The notes: generated by a model not told the origin, from the letters alone. Shown: positions 28,288-37,794, numbered from the stretch's first letter. The stretch: 44,932 nt of DNA from Variovorax paradoxus (GCF_022009635.1 NZ_CP091717.1:1-44932); one strand, 5' to 3'. Program-made: numbers and translations.

Positions 28288-28716
28288 CCACAGGGCCAGG
28301 CCGGCGGCCACGACCGCCATGCCGGCCGCGACCATGTTCATCATGGCGACGCGCCGCGCCTCGCGGATCGGCGCGACGAGCTGCGCCGTCACCGCCTCAA
28401 CCTCACGCCGCACGGCCTCGGCGGCCGCCTTCGCGCCCTCCTGCATTCCCCGCGTCATGGCGTCCTTGCTGGCCGCCAACGCCGCGTTGAGCGTCCTTTC
28501 CGCCTTTCCCTTGGCGTCATCACCCCATCGGTGGGCGATGGACTCCAGTTCCGACTTGAAGGCGTCCAAGATTTCCTGCTGGGCCGATGCGCTGTCCTGC
28601 ATCAGCTTCATGTTGATGGTCTGGAGGATCAAGATCGGATCGTCGCGGCCCACGGCGATGCCGTGCTTGGCCGCGATCTCCCGTATCAGCTCCTCGATCT
28701 TGTCGTCGGCCGCCAT
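28276..28716 (-). CDS. traM: TraM
   Basis: This 146-residue protein has a helical body (QEILDAFKSELESIAHRWG) and a C-terminal hydrophobic segment (VAMMNMVAAGMAVVAAGLAL) that should anchor it in the inner membrane. It is the last gene of the leftward traKLM operon of the Tra1 region. TraK and TraM increase transfer efficiency; TraM's exact role is not established. It is coupled to traL by overlap. Confidence 0.9.
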   Translation of the reverse strand: MAADDKIEELIREIAAKHGIAVGRDDPILILQTINMKLMQDSASAQQEILDAFKSELESIAHRWGDDAKGKAERTLNAALAASKDAMTRGMQEGAKAAAEAVRREVEAVTAQLVAPIREARRVAMMNMVAAGMAVVAAGLALWASL

Positions 28717-29441
28717 CAGAGCACCGCCGCGTTTTCGAGCTGGGCGAAGAGCTGGGTTTTCACGATCTTGAGCCGCTGCCGCGTCATGATCGTGAGCGCC
28801 GAATCGGCCAGGGCCTCATCGAAGGTGCGCCGATCCTGGAGCATTTCGGCGAAGTCGCGGCCGTAGGTTTCCTCTTTCAGCGCCGGAATCTGGATGATGG
28901 CGGACACACGGCCCTTGTTGGCCGTGTACGCCTTCAACTGCTCGAACCCCTTGCCCTCGTGCTCGATTGGCCCCCAATACGGGTTCAGCCAGACCACGAA
29001 CAGGCATTCGGCCGGGAACTGGCTGGCGAGCTGGGCGAAGCCGCTCACCGTGTCCACCAGGGCCTGGCCGCCGGTGACGACCGTATGCACCACGAGTTCG
29101 TGGCCCATGTCCTGGAGCAGCGCCGGCACCTGGTTGCTGATGAGGTAGTGCGACAGCGGCACGAACGAGCTGGCCCCGTTGTCGATGATGACGTCGCCCT
29201 CGGCCGACGCGATCATCTCGACCAGGGCGTCGAAATTCCGGGTGTTGATCTCGTCGCCGTCCATGATGTTGAGCCGGCGCACGTTGAGGGCTTTGTAGCC
29301 CTCGAACGTCGCGTTCACCGGATCGGTGTCGATGCAAAGCGGCTTCTGTCCCTTGCCGGCTTTGTACTGCGCGATGGTGGCCGCGATCATCGACTTGCCG
29401 ACGCCGCCCTTGCCTTGCAGAACCATGTGAATTTTCGCCAT
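28716..29441 (-). CDS. traL: TraL ParA/MinD-like ATPase
   Basis: This 241-residue deviant Walker ATPase has the P-loop GKGGVGKSMIAATIA and CIDTDPVNATFEGYKAL. It belongs to the ParA/MinD superfamily and is encoded in the traKLM operon. It is thought to be non-essential for transfer in standard hosts. The start overlaps the end of traK and its stop overlaps traM, so all three are coupled. Confidence 0.92.
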   Translation of the reverse strand: MAKIHMVLQGKGGVGKSMIAATIAQYKAGKGQKPLCIDTDPVNATFEGYKALNVRRLNIMDGDEINTRNFDALVEMIASAEGDVIIDNGASSFVPLSHYLISNQVPALLQDMGHELVVHTVVTGGQALVDTVSGFAQLASQFPAECLFVVWLNPYWGPIEHEGKGFEQLKAYTANKGRVSAIIQIPALKEETYGRDFAEMLQDRRTFDEALADSALTIMTRQRLKIVKTQLFAQLENAAVL

Positions 29442-29839
29442 TACAGTAAATCCTCTTTCTTTGGAGTCGCATCAAACGTGAAGCCGCCGATCTTGGGTGG
29501 CTCACTCTTGGATTCCGAGGCCGGCGGGGCGGCCTTCGGCTCGGGCTTCGCGCCCTTGGGCTGGCTGTCCGGGGGAGTGGCGGGAGGCGGCGGGGAAGCT
29601 ACCGGCGCGGCCTTGATGTACCGCTTCACGTGCTGGGTGAAGGTTTCGTACCGACAGCGCAGCCGGCCGGTTTCCTTCATGTGCTCCCAGATCGTTTTCA
29701 TCGCATAGCCCGCATCGAGCGCCGCTTGAACGTCGCTCTTGACGGCCAGGAACGCGACCACGTGCTTGTCCTGGCGCGGCTTCTTGGCTTCCCGTCCCTT
29801 CACCCATTCAGCCAGCTCTTCGGGGTAGGTCTTTGGCAT
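29441..29839 (-). CDS. traK: TraK oriT-binding protein
   Basis: This 132-residue basic protein binds and wraps the oriT region next to nic and enhances relaxosome activity. The N-terminal half carries the DNA-binding region (YAMKTIWEHMKETGRL) and the middle is a Pro/Ala-rich linker. It is transcribed leftward from the oriT region, opposite to traJ. The size is typical for IncP-1. Confidence 0.92.
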   Translation of the reverse strand: MPKTYPEELAEWVKGREAKKPRQDKHVVAFLAVKSDVQAALDAGYAMKTIWEHMKETGRLRCRYETFTQHVKRYIKAAPVASPPPPATPPDSQPKGAKPEPKAAPPASESKSEPPKIGGFTFDATPKKEDLL

Positions 29840-30212
29840 CGTGTTCGTCCATCTAATCCTCTCATCGCAAATGTAACGCTACTAAGCGGCGCTACGGAAA
29901 CGCAAAAAGTCCGCTATCGGCGTGCATTGGCACGCTTCGATAGCGGCATTATGGGCCATTGTGGCGGGTTTCGCTATATCCGTTGCTGCTTTTGCGGCCT
30001 GATAGCGCGATAGTTGCGGATAAATCGTAATGGCTGGTGTAGACTTTCCTTGGTGTTATTAACGCCGTAAGGCGGGCAGGATGTGTGAAGTTAGCTAACC
30101 GGCGAGCCGGTTATCTATCTTCACTGTCCCTTATTCGCGCCGGGGGCGCTCAACGGGTCATCCTGCTCTGCGAGGCAGCCGGCTACCGCCGGCATGAGAG
30201 ACGAGGCGAGGC
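29840..30212. other. oriT: IncP-1 oriT with nic site and divergent traK / traJ promoters
   Basis: The nic region is recognisable on the minus strand as ACATCCTGCCCGCC. By analogy with RP4, cleavage falls between G (30077) and C (30076). The adjacent TraJ-recognition segment AAGGAAAGTCTACAC lies at about 30040-30055, with an inverted GGCGTTA/TAACGCC nearby. The AT-richer part at 29870-30010, with repeated CGCTAT elements, is the expected TraK-binding, bent DNA. Hairpins (AACCGGCGAGCCGGTT, 30097-30112) lie on the traJ side. The leftward traK and rightward traJ promoters must also lie here. Confidence 0.9.
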
Positions 30213-30587
30213 ATGGAGAACGACGAAAAGGAACACGGCCGCCGGCGGCGGCAGCACCTGCGGGTGCCGGTGTTCCCCGAAGAGAAAGACGAGATCGAGG
30301 CGAACGCCAAGAGGGCGGGCGTCAGCGTGGCGCGCTATCTGCGCGACGTGGGCCAGGGCTACCAGATCAAGGGCGTCATGGACTACCAGCACGTGCGCGA
30401 GCTGGTGCGCGTCAACGGCGACCTTGGCCGCCTTGGCGGCCTGCTCAAGCTCTGGCTGACCGATGACGTGCGAACGCTCCAGTTCGGCGAGGCGACCATC
30501 CTGGCCCTGCTGGGCCGGATCGAGGCCACCCAGGACGAAATGAGCCGGATCATGAAGGCCGTGGTTCAGCCGAGGGCCGAGCCTTGA
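30213..30587 (+). CDS. traJ: TraJ oriT-recognition protein
   Basis: This 124-residue ribbon-helix-helix-type protein (HLRVPVFPEEKDEIEANAKR, then GVSVARYLRDVG) binds the inverted repeat beside nic and recruits TraI. It is the first gene of the rightward relaxase operon. A KorB site and a GGAGGGG ribosome binding site separate it from traI. Length and sequence are normal for IncP-1. Confidence 0.93.
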   Translation: MENDEKEHGRRRRQHLRVPVFPEEKDEIEANAKRAGVSVARYLRDVGQGYQIKGVMDYQHVRELVRVNGDLGRLGGLLKLWLTDDVRTLQFGEATILALLGRIEATQDEMSRIMKAVVQPRAEP

Positions 30588-30591
30588 CTTC

Positions 30592-30604
30592 TTTAGCGGC
30601 TAAA
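30592..30604 (+). promoter_or_regulatory. KorB operator between traJ and traI
   Basis: A perfect TTTAGCGGCTAAA lies just after the traJ stop codon and before the traI ribosome binding site. Confidence 0.88.
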
Positions 30605-30621
30605 AAGCCGGAGGGGCGGCC

Positions 30622-32862
30622 ATGATCGCCAAGCACGTGCCGATGCGCTCGCTTGGCAAGAGCGACTTCGCGGGCCTGGCGAACTACATCACCGACGCCC
30701 AAAGCAAAGACCACCGGCTGGGCCACGTGCAGGCGACGAACTGCGAAGCCGGTTCCATCCAGGACGCCATCACGGAGGTGCTGGCGACCCAGCACACGAA
30801 CACCCGCGCGAAGGGCGACAAGACCTACCACCTGATCGTCAGCTTCCGGGCCGGCGAGCAGCCCAGCGCCGACACCTTGCGCGCGATTGAGGAACGCATC
30901 TGCGTCGGGCTGGGTTATGGCGAGCATCAGCGAATCAGTGCCGTCCACAACGACACCGACAACCTGCACATCCACATCGCCATCAACAAGATTCACCCGA
31001 CGCGGCACACGATGCACGAGCCGTACTACCCGCACCGGGCGCTGGCGGAACTCTGCACGGCCCTGGAGCGCGACTACGGCCTGGAGCGCGACAACCACGA
31101 GCCGCGCAAGCGCGGCGCGGAGGGCCGGGCCGCCGACATGGAGCGGCATGCCGGCGTTGAAAGCCTGGTCGGCTGGATCAAGCGCGAGTGCCTGGACGAG
31201 ATCAAGGGCGCGCAGTCCTGGCAGGAACTGCACCAGGTCATGCGCGACAACGGAATGGAGCTGCGCGTCCGCGCCAATGGCCTCGTGTTCGAGGCCGGCG
31301 ACGGAACGATGGTGAAGGCGAGCACAGTAGCCCGCGACCTTTCCAAGCCGAGCCTGGAGGCGCGGCTTGGCCCGTTCGAGGCTTCGCCCGAACGGCAGGC
31401 GCAAACCACCGCGAAGCGGCAGTACCGCAAAGACCCCATCCGCCTTCGCGTCAACACCGTGGAGCTGTACGCGAAGTACAAGGCCGAGCAGCAGAGCTTG
31501 ACCACGGCGCGCGCCCAGGCCCTGGAGCGCGCCCGGCATCGCAAGGATCGGCTGATCGAGGCGGCCAAGAGGTCGAACCGCCTGCGCCGCGCCACGATTA
31601 AGGTGGTCGGCGAGGGCCGCGCGAACAAGAAGCTGCTGTACGCCCAGGCGAGCAAGGCCCTGCGCAGCGAAATCCAGGCGATCAACAAGCAGTTCCAGCA
31701 GGAGCGCACGGCCCTCTACGCCGAGCACAGCCGGCGCACGTGGGCCGACTGGCTCAAGAAGGAGGCGCAGCACGGCGGCGCCGACGCCCTGGCCGCCCTG
31801 CGCGCCCGCGAGGCGGCCCAGGGCCTCAAGGGCAACACCATCCGGGGCGAGGGCCAGGCGAAGCCCGGCCACGCGCCGGCGGTGGACAACATCACGAAGA
31901 AGGGGACGATCATCTTCCGCGCCGGCATGAGCGCCGTGCGCGATGACGGTGACCGCCTGCAAGTCTCCCGCGAGGCCACGCGCGAAGGGCTGCAAGAAGC
32001 CCTGCGCCTGGCGATGCAACGCTACGGCAACCGCATCACCGTCAACGGCACGGTGGAGTTCAAGGCGCAGATGATCCGCGCCGCCGTCGATTCCCAGCTA
32101 CCCATCACCTTCACCGATCCGGCTCTTGAGAGCCGGCGGCAGGCGCTTTTGAACAAGGAGAACACCCATGAGCGAACCGAAAGACCAGAGCATCGAGGAC
32201 GAACTGGACGCGGCGCTGGCGGCCCTGGACAGCGGCCCGCTGCCGACCAGCACGCTACCGGAGCCGCAGCCGTCGCCCGAGCAGGCGACGGCCGGCCAGC
32301 CGCCGGCCGAGGCGACCGCGCCGACGCCGGCCTTCACGCCGCCACCGTCCACCGGAAGCCCGACGTTGGACGCCTTGGAAGAAAACCGCCGCCCCAAAGC
32401 CAGCACCGTTTGCGAGCACTGTCCGAACTCGGTGTGGTTCGCATCGCCGGCGGAAGTGAAGTGCTATTGCCGCGTGATGTTCCTCGTCACGTGGAGCAGC
32501 AAGGAACCCAACCAGATCACGCACTGCGACGGGGAATTTCTCGGCCAGGAACAGGAGTAGGCCAGACGCCGCCGGGCGTCGCCGCCGCCGACAAGTACAT
32601 CGCCGAACGCGAGGCAAAGCGCCTAAAAGGTTTCGATATACCGAAGCATTCCCGATATACTGCCGGTGATGGTGCGCTCACGTTCCAGGGCACCAGGACT
32701 ATCGAGGGCCAGGCGCTGGCCCTCTTGAAACGAGGTGATGAGGTCATGGTTATGCCCATCGACCAGGCCACGGCCCGGCGCTTGACGCGCATCGCGGTCG
32801 GCGATGCCGTCTCGATCACCGCGAAAGGCTCCATCAAAACGTCGAAAGGAAGGAGTAGATGA
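30622..32862 (+). CDS. traI: TraI relaxase (MobP)
   Basis: This 746-residue relaxase cleaves nic and stays covalently bound to the 5' end. The MobP motifs are visible: the catalytic Tyr near the start (LANYITDAQSKDHRLG), a serine-containing motif II, and the His motif HNDTDNLHIHIAINKIHP. The C-terminal part carries a basic region and, in another frame, the embedded traH. The C-terminal DNA-binding/primase-associated segment ends KGSIKTSKGRSR. traI overlaps traG by four bases (ATGA). Residue content over traH is biased to Arg/Gly/Ala because of the overlap. Confidence 0.95.
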   Translation: MIAKHVPMRSLGKSDFAGLANYITDAQSKDHRLGHVQATNCEAGSIQDAITEVLATQHTNTRAKGDKTYHLIVSFRAGEQPSADTLRAIEERICVGLGYGEHQRISAVHNDTDNLHIHIAINKIHPTRHTMHEPYYPHRALAELCTALERDYGLERDNHEPRKRGAEGRAADMERHAGVESLVGWIKRECLDEIKGAQSWQELHQVMRDNGMELRVRANGLVFEAGDGTMVKASTVARDLSKPSLEARLGPFEASPERQAQTTAKRQYRKDPIRLRVNTVELYAKYKAEQQSLTTARAQALERARHRKDRLIEAAKRSNRLRRATIKVVGEGRANKKLLYAQASKALRSEIQAINKQFQQERTALYAEHSRRTWADWLKKEAQHGGADALAALRAREAAQGLKGNTIRGEGQAKPGHAPAVDNITKKGTIIFRAGMSAVRDDGDRLQVSREATREGLQEALRLAMQRYGNRITVNGTVEFKAQMIRAAVDSQLPITFTDPALESRRQALLNKENTHERTERPEHRGRTGRGAGGPGQRPAADQHATGAAAVARAGDGRPAAGRGDRADAGLHAATVHRKPDVGRLGRKPPPQSQHRLRALSELGVVRIAGGSEVLLPRDVPRHVEQQGTQPDHALRRGISRPGTGVGQTPPGVAAADKYIAEREAKRLKGFDIPKHSRYTAGDGALTFQGTRTIEGQALALLKRGDEVMVMPIDQATARRLTRIAVGDAVSITAKGSIKTSKGRSR
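32168..32560 (+). CDS. traH: TraH, nested within traI
   Basis: This acidic 130-residue protein (MSEPKDQSIEDELDAALAAL) is encoded entirely inside traI in the other frame, as in RP4 and R751. TraH stabilises the TraI-TraJ relaxosome. The cysteine pairs CEHC and CYC in the C-terminal half are notable. The start is preceded by AAGGAG. Confidence 0.9.
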   Translation: MSEPKDQSIEDELDAALAALDSGPLPTSTLPEPQPSPEQATAGQPPAEATAPTPAFTPPPSTGSPTLDALEENRRPKASTVCEHCPNSVWFASPAEVKCYCRVMFLVTWSSKEPNQITHCDGEFLGQEQE

Positions 32863-34772
32863 AGATCAAGATGAACAACGCGGTAGGGCCGCAAGTCCGA
32901 ACCGCCAAACCGAAGCCGAGCAAGCTGCTGCCGGTGCTGGGCGCGGCCTCGATGGTCGGCGGCCTCCAGGCCGCGACGCAGTTCTTCGCCCACACGTTCG
33001 CCTATCACGCGACCCTCGGCCCCAACGTGGGCCACGTGTACGCGCCCTGGTCGATCCTGCACTGGACGTACAAGTGGTACAGCCAGTACCCGGACGAGAT
33101 CATGAAGGCCGGCAGCATGGGGATGCTGGTTTCGACCGTGGGCCTGCTGGGCGTGGCCGTGGCGAAGGTCGTCACGTCCAACAGCTCGAAGGCGAACGAG
33201 TACCTGCACGGCTCGGCCCGCTGGGCCGAGAAGAAGGACATTCAGGCGGCCGGCCTGCTGCCACGCGAGCGCAACGTCCTGGAGATCGTCACCGGCAAGG
33301 CCGCACCCACGGCTACCGGCGTGTACGTGGGCGGCTGGCAGGACAAGGACGGCAATTTCTTCTACCTGCGGCACAGCGGCCCCGAGCACGTGCTGACCTA
33401 CGCGCCCACGCGCTCGGGCAAGGGCGTCGGCCTGGTGGTGCCCACGCTGCTGTCGTGGGGCGCGAGCAGCGTCATCACCGACTTGAAGGGCGAGTTGTGG
33501 GCCTTGACCGCCGGCTGGCGGCAGAAGCACGCCAAGAACAAGGTGCTGCGCTTCGAGCCGGCCAGCACCTCGGGCGGCGTCTGCTGGAATCCGCTGGACG
33601 AAATCCGCCTCGGCACCGAATACGAGGTGGGTGACGTGCAGAACCTTGCCACGCTGATCGTTGACCCGGACGGCAAGGGCCTGGACTCGCACTGGCAGAA
33701 GACCGCCTTCGCGCTCCTGGTCGGCGTGATCCTGCACGCGCTGTACAAGGCCAAGGACGATGGCGGCACCGCCACGCTGCCGTCCGTCGATGCGATGCTG
33801 GCCGACCCGAACCGGGACATTGGCGAGCTTTGGATGGAAATGGCGACCTACGGGCACGTAGACGGCCAGAACCATCACGCCATCGGCTCGGCGGCCCGCG
33901 ACATGATGGATCGGCCCGAGGAAGAAGCCGGATCGGTGCTGTCCACGGCCAAGTCGTACCTGGCCCTGTACCGCGACCCCGTGGTGGCCCGCAACGTCAG
34001 CCGGTCGGACTTCCGCATCAAGCAGTTGATGCACGAGGACGACCCGGTAAGCCTCTACATCGTCACCCAGCCCAACGATAAGGCCCGCCTGCGGCCGCTG
34101 GTGCGCGTCATGGTGAACATGATCGTGCGCCTGCTGGCCGACAAGATGGACTTCGAGGGCGGCCGGCCGGTGGCGCACTACAAGCACCGGCTCTTGATGA
34201 TGCTGGACGAGTTCCCGAGCCTCGGGAAGCTGGAGATCATGCAAGAGTCGCTGGCCTTCGTGGCCGGCTACGGCATCAAGTGCTACCTCATCTGCCAGGA
34301 CATTAACCAGCTCAAGAGCCGCGAGACGGGTTACGGCCACGACGAAAGCATCACGTCGAACTGCCACGTGCAGAACGCCTACCCGCCCAACCGCGTCGAG
34401 ACGGCCGAACACCTGTCCCGCCTCACCGGGCAGACCACCGTGGTGAAGGAGCAGATCACGACCAGCGGCCGCCGCACGGCGGCGATGCTGGGCCAGGTGT
34501 CGCGCACTTACCAGGAAGTGCAGCGGCCCTTGCTGACGCCCGACGAATGCCTGCGCATGCCGGGGCCAAAGAAGAACGCCCAGGGCGAGATCGAAGAAGC
34601 CGGCGACATGGTGATCTACGTCGCGGGCTACCCGGCGATCTACGGCAAGCAACCCCTGTACTTCAAAGACCCAGTGTTCTCGGCACGCGCCGCGATCCCT
34701 GCGCCCAAGGTCAGCGACCGCCTGCGCGCCGTCGCACAGGCCGAGACGGAAGGGGAGGGCATCACGATATGA
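32859..34772 (+). CDS. traG: TraG type IV coupling protein
   Basis: This 637-residue VirD4-type ATPase has two N-terminal membrane segments and a Walker A (YAPTRSGKGVGLVVPTLL). The Walker B-type segment LLMMLDEFPSLGKLEIMQ follows. TraG links the TraI-DNA complex to the mating channel in the inner membrane and powers export. It overlaps traI at the start and traF at the end. All ATPase motifs are intact. The Trb channel proteins it works with are not in this window. Confidence 0.95.
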   Translation: MKIKMNNAVGPQVRTAKPKPSKLLPVLGAASMVGGLQAATQFFAHTFAYHATLGPNVGHVYAPWSILHWTYKWYSQYPDEIMKAGSMGMLVSTVGLLGVAVAKVVTSNSSKANEYLHGSARWAEKKDIQAAGLLPRERNVLEIVTGKAAPTATGVYVGGWQDKDGNFFYLRHSGPEHVLTYAPTRSGKGVGLVVPTLLSWGASSVITDLKGELWALTAGWRQKHAKNKVLRFEPASTSGGVCWNPLDEIRLGTEYEVGDVQNLATLIVDPDGKGLDSHWQKTAFALLVGVILHALYKAKDDGGTATLPSVDAMLADPNRDIGELWMEMATYGHVDGQNHHAIGSAARDMMDRPEEEAGSVLSTAKSYLALYRDPVVARNVSRSDFRIKQLMHEDDPVSLYIVTQPNDKARLRPLVRVMVNMIVRLLADKMDFEGGRPVAHYKHRLLMMLDEFPSLGKLEIMQESLAFVAGYGIKCYLICQDINQLKSRETGYGHDESITSNCHVQNAYPPNRVETAEHLSRLTGQTTVVKEQITTSGRRTAAMLGQVSRTYQEVQRPLLTPDECLRMPGPKKNAQGEIEEAGDMVIYVAGYPAIYGKQPLYFKDPVFSARAAIPAPKVSDRLRAVAQAETEGEGITI

Positions 34773-35305
34773 GCCGCATCCTGAAACGCATCGCGGCAGG
34801 CGTCGTCATCGCGGGCGTGGCCGCCCTGCTGCTGGCCGCCGGCGGCTATGCCGCCGGTGCCCGCGTGAACACCACCAAGAGCATTCCGGTCGGCCTGTAC
34901 TGGACGAGCAGCGCGCCGGTGGAGAAGGGGGCCTACGTCCTCTTCTGCCCGCCGCAGCTCGGCGTGTTCGATGACGCCAAGGAGAGGGGCTACATCGGGG
35001 CCGGCTTCTGCCAGGGCGGCTACGGCTACATGATGAAGCGCGTTTTAGCCGCTAAAGACGATGCCGTCGCCGTCGCCGATGACGGCGTGCGCGTCAACGG
35101 CGAGCTGCTGCCCCTCAGCGCGCCGATCAAGGCCGACAAGGCCGGTCGGCCGCTGCCGCGCTATCAGTCCAACAGCTACACGCTCGGCAATTCCGAGGTG
35201 CTGCTTATGTCGGACGTGAGCGCCACATCCTTCGACGGCCGCTACTTCGGCCCGATCAATCGTTCGCAAATCAAGACCGTGATCCGTCCGGTCATCACCT
35301 GGTAG
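34769..35305 (+). CDS. traF: TraF signal-peptidase-like pilin-processing protease
   Basis: This 178-residue membrane-anchored serine protease related to signal peptidases has an N-terminal hydrophobic helix. The serine-containing motif is NTTKSIPVGLYW, and the catalytic Lys region lies near GYMMKRVLAAKDDAV. In RP4 TraF trims and cyclises the TrbC pilin. It overlaps traG by four bases. A perfect KorB site lies inside the coding sequence (35044-35056), encoding VLAAK. Confidence 0.94.
   Translation: MSRILKRIAAGVVIAGVAALLLAAGGYAAGARVNTTKSIPVGLYWTSSAPVEKGAYVLFCPPQLGVFDDAKERGYIGAGFCQGGYGYMMKRVLAAKDDAVAVADDGVRVNGELLPLSAPIKADKAGRPLPRYQSNSYTLGNSEVLLMSDVSATSFDGRYFGPINRSQIKTVIRPVITW
35044..35056 (+). 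promoter_or_regulatory. KorB operator inside traF
   Basis: A perfect TTTAGCCGCTAAA sits in the traF reading frame. With no promoter nearby, a partition or chromosome-organising role is more likely than local repression. Confidence 0.85.
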
Positions 35306-35316
35306 GGAGACACACC

Positions 35317-37380
35317 ATGCGCCTTTTCATCGCAGAAAAGCCGTCCGTCGCCAAGGCCATCGCCGGCGAGCTGGGCGCGACCGGCAAGGGCGACGGCTTC
35401 ATCGAGTGCGGCACCGACAAAGTGACCTGGTGCTTCGGGCACATGCTCGAACAGGCCGACCCCGACGAGTACACGCCCGATGACGTGCCGCGCGGCCAGT
35501 CCGGCAAGAAGGTCTGGCGCGTCGATGAGCTGCCCATCATCCCCGAGAGCTGGATTCTCAAGCCCAAGGACGACGCGAAGAAGCAGCTCGCCGTGATCGG
35601 CAAGCTGCTCAAGGAGGCCAAGGAGATCGTCAACGCCGGCGACCCCGACCGCGAAGGCCAGTTGCTGGTTGACGAAGTGCTGGAGCACTTCCGCAACAGC
35701 AAGCCGGTGCGCCGCTTTTGGGTGAGCGCGCAGGACTCCGTTTCCGTCAAGCGCGGCCTGGCCGCGTTGAAGGAGAACACCACCTATGCAGGCTGGGCCG
35801 ACGCTGCACGCGGGCGGCAGCGCGCCGACTGGCTGATCGGCATGAACCTCAGCCGCGCGTACACGCTGCGCGCGCAGCGCGGCGGCTCGCGCGCCCTGCT
35901 GACCGTGGGCCGCGTGCAGACGCCGACGCTGGCCCTCGTGGTCGCCCGCGACCGCGAGATCGAGGCATTCAAGGCCGTGCCGTACCACACCATCCGGGCG
36001 GTGGTGCAGCACGCCGGCGGCAGCTTCGCCGCCGCATGGAAGGCGAAGGAGGATCAAGCCGGTCTGGACAGCGAAGGCCGCCTTGTCGATACCGCCGTCG
36101 CCGACGCCCTGGTGGCCGCCGTCAAGGGCCAGCCGGGCACCATCGCCGCGTACAAACAGGAGGCCAAGAAGCAGAACCAGCCGCTGGCCTTCGCCCTGTC
36201 CGACATTACGGCACTGGCCTCGGCCAAGTTCGGCTACAGCGCCGAGGACGTGCTGAACACCTGCCAAGCGCTCTACGAGACGCACAAGCTGACCTCGTAC
36301 CCGCGCACCGACTGCGCCTACCTGCCGGAGTCGCAGCACGCCGACGCGCCGCGCGTGCTGGAGGCGATCAAGCACGTCAACCCCGAACTGGCCGGCCTGG
36401 TCGATGGTGCCGATCCGCGTATCAAGTCCAAGACGTGGGACGACTCGAAGATCACCGCGCACCACGGCATCGTGCCGACCATGCAGAAGGGCAGCAAGGC
36501 CGCCCTCAGCGAGCGCGAGCGCAACATCTACGACCTGATCGTGCGCGCCTACCTGGCGCAGTTCTACCCGCTGCACGAGTACATGCAGACCACCGTGGGC
36601 GTCGAGATCGCGGGCGAGAACTTCGCCGCGAGCGGCAAGGTAGTCACGCGCAACGGCTGGCGTGACGTGTACAGCCAGGCCGACGAGGAAGGCGAGAAGG
36701 ACGAGGACGACGACAGCGGCACGCAGGCCCTGCCGTCGATGGCCCAGGGCGACGCCGTGACCTGCACGGACGCCACCCGCAAGGACGCCAAGACGAAGCC
36801 GCCAGCGCGCTTTACCGAGGGCACGCTGATCCGCGCGATGGAGAACATCCACAAGTTCGTCAGCGATGCCGAGCACAAGAAGATGCTGCGCGAGGGCGAC
36901 GGCATCGGCACGTCGGCCACCCGCGCGTCGATCATTTCCGAGTTGAAGCGGCGCGAGTTCCTGGCCGTCAAAGGCAAGCAGATCATCAGCACGACCCTCG
37001 GCCGCAGCGTCATCGACGCGCTGCCCGAGGTTGTGAAAAGCCCGGTGCTGACCGCGCTCTACGAGCGGATGCTGAAAGGCGTCGAGCAGGGCACGGCCGC
37101 CCTGGACGCCTTCATCACGAAGCAAGAGACGTTCATCCGCGACCAGGTGGCGAAGGCCAACAGCGGAGCCGTGACCATCGCCGGCGGCAAGGAAGCCGCG
37201 CCGGTGTCATCCCTTCACAAGTGCATGGCCTGCGGCAGCGGCTTGTCGCGCCGGCCGAGCAAGAAGAAGGGGCAATTCTGGTGGGGTTGCAGCAACTTCC
37301 CCACATGCAAGCAGACCTACCCCGACCTCAAGGGTCGGCCCGACTACAGCAAGGGCCGCAACGGCCAGGCATCCGAATGA
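35317..37380 (+). CDS. traE: TraE topoisomerase III-like protein
   Basis: This 687-residue type IA topoisomerase starts with a Toprim domain (MRLFIAEKPSVAKAIAGELG, and later AGDPDREGQLLVDEV). The active-site Tyr is in YETHKLTSYPRTDCAYLP. A C-terminal zinc finger (CMACGSGL ... GCSNFPTCKQTY) completes the enzyme. It is a TopB homologue of the IncP-1 primase operon. It may help resolve DNA during transfer, but is not essential in RP4. It follows traF by 11 bases. Confidence 0.93.
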   Translation: MRLFIAEKPSVAKAIAGELGATGKGDGFIECGTDKVTWCFGHMLEQADPDEYTPDDVPRGQSGKKVWRVDELPIIPESWILKPKDDAKKQLAVIGKLLKEAKEIVNAGDPDREGQLLVDEVLEHFRNSKPVRRFWVSAQDSVSVKRGLAALKENTTYAGWADAARGRQRADWLIGMNLSRAYTLRAQRGGSRALLTVGRVQTPTLALVVARDREIEAFKAVPYHTIRAVVQHAGGSFAAAWKAKEDQAGLDSEGRLVDTAVADALVAAVKGQPGTIAAYKQEAKKQNQPLAFALSDITALASAKFGYSAEDVLNTCQALYETHKLTSYPRTDCAYLPESQHADAPRVLEAIKHVNPELAGLVDGADPRIKSKTWDDSKITAHHGIVPTMQKGSKAALSERERNIYDLIVRAYLAQFYPLHEYMQTTVGVEIAGENFAASGKVVTRNGWRDVYSQADEEGEKDEDDDSGTQALPSMAQGDAVTCTDATRKDAKTKPPARFTEGTLIRAMENIHKFVSDAEHKKMLREGDGIGTSATRASIISELKRREFLAVKGKQIISTTLGRSVIDALPEVVKSPVLTALYERMLKGVEQGTAALDAFITKQETFIRDQVAKANSGAVTIAGGKEAAPVSSLHKCMACGSGLSRRPSKKKGQFWWGCSNFPTCKQTYPDLKGRPDYSKGRNGQASE

Positions 37381-37401
37381 CCACAGCGAAGGAGATCGAC
37401 C

Positions 37402-37791
37402 ATGAACGAGCAAACCACCACCAACACCGCCGCCCACGACGAGCCGCTGGCCGTCCTGCCGCCGGTTGACGACGACGCCGCCGGCCGCGAGGCCGTGCGC
37501 GAGAAGATGGCCGACGCGCTGACGCCCGGCTTCCAGGTCGAGTTCGACCCCGACGAAGCCGAGCGCGTGGGCGCGTTCGTGGAGGACGCGCTGTCCGAGC
37601 AGGACGCCGCCGCGAGCGGCGACGACCTGGTGGAAGTCGATGGCGCGCTGGAGCCGGCATTCCTGGACGACGAAGGCCCGAGCGCCGACATCCCGCCGTT
37701 CATCACCACCACGAACGCCCGCGAGCTGTACGACCTGCGGCCCGGCGAGACGGTTGCCCAGGCCGCCGCGCGCAAGGCGTCGGAGGGCTGA
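37402..37791 (+). CDS. traD: TraD
   Basis: This 129-residue very acidic protein ([20 protein letters not shown]) is of the IncP-1 TraD family and has no known activity. It lies between traE and the primase gene traC, three bases from the latter, so it is probably co-translated. It is not related to the F-plasmid coupling protein TraD. Confidence 0.88.
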   Translation: MNEQTTTNTAAHDEPLAVLPPVDDDAAGREAVREKMADALTPGFQVEFDPDEAERVGAFVEDALSEQDAAASGDDLVEVDGALEPAFLDDEGPSADIPPFITTTNARELYDLRPGETVAQAAARKASEG

Positions 37792-37794
37792 CCC

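Noticed and set aside
29940..30160. Repeats and hairpins in the oriT region as a possible CRISPR array or riboswitch
   Set aside because: The elements fit TraK/TraJ binding and the known IncP-1 nic layout; there are no evenly spaced repeats with unique spacers.
30622..32862. Possible frameshift in traI near the traH overlap
   Set aside because: The odd Arg/Gly/Ala composition is explained by the traH gene nested in another frame, and the C-terminal traI sequence stays in frame.
32517..34652. 711-codon open frame opposite traG as a gene
   Set aside because: It mirrors traG codon bias, has Val/Leu/Gly/His/Arg-rich composition, no motifs and no ribosome binding site.
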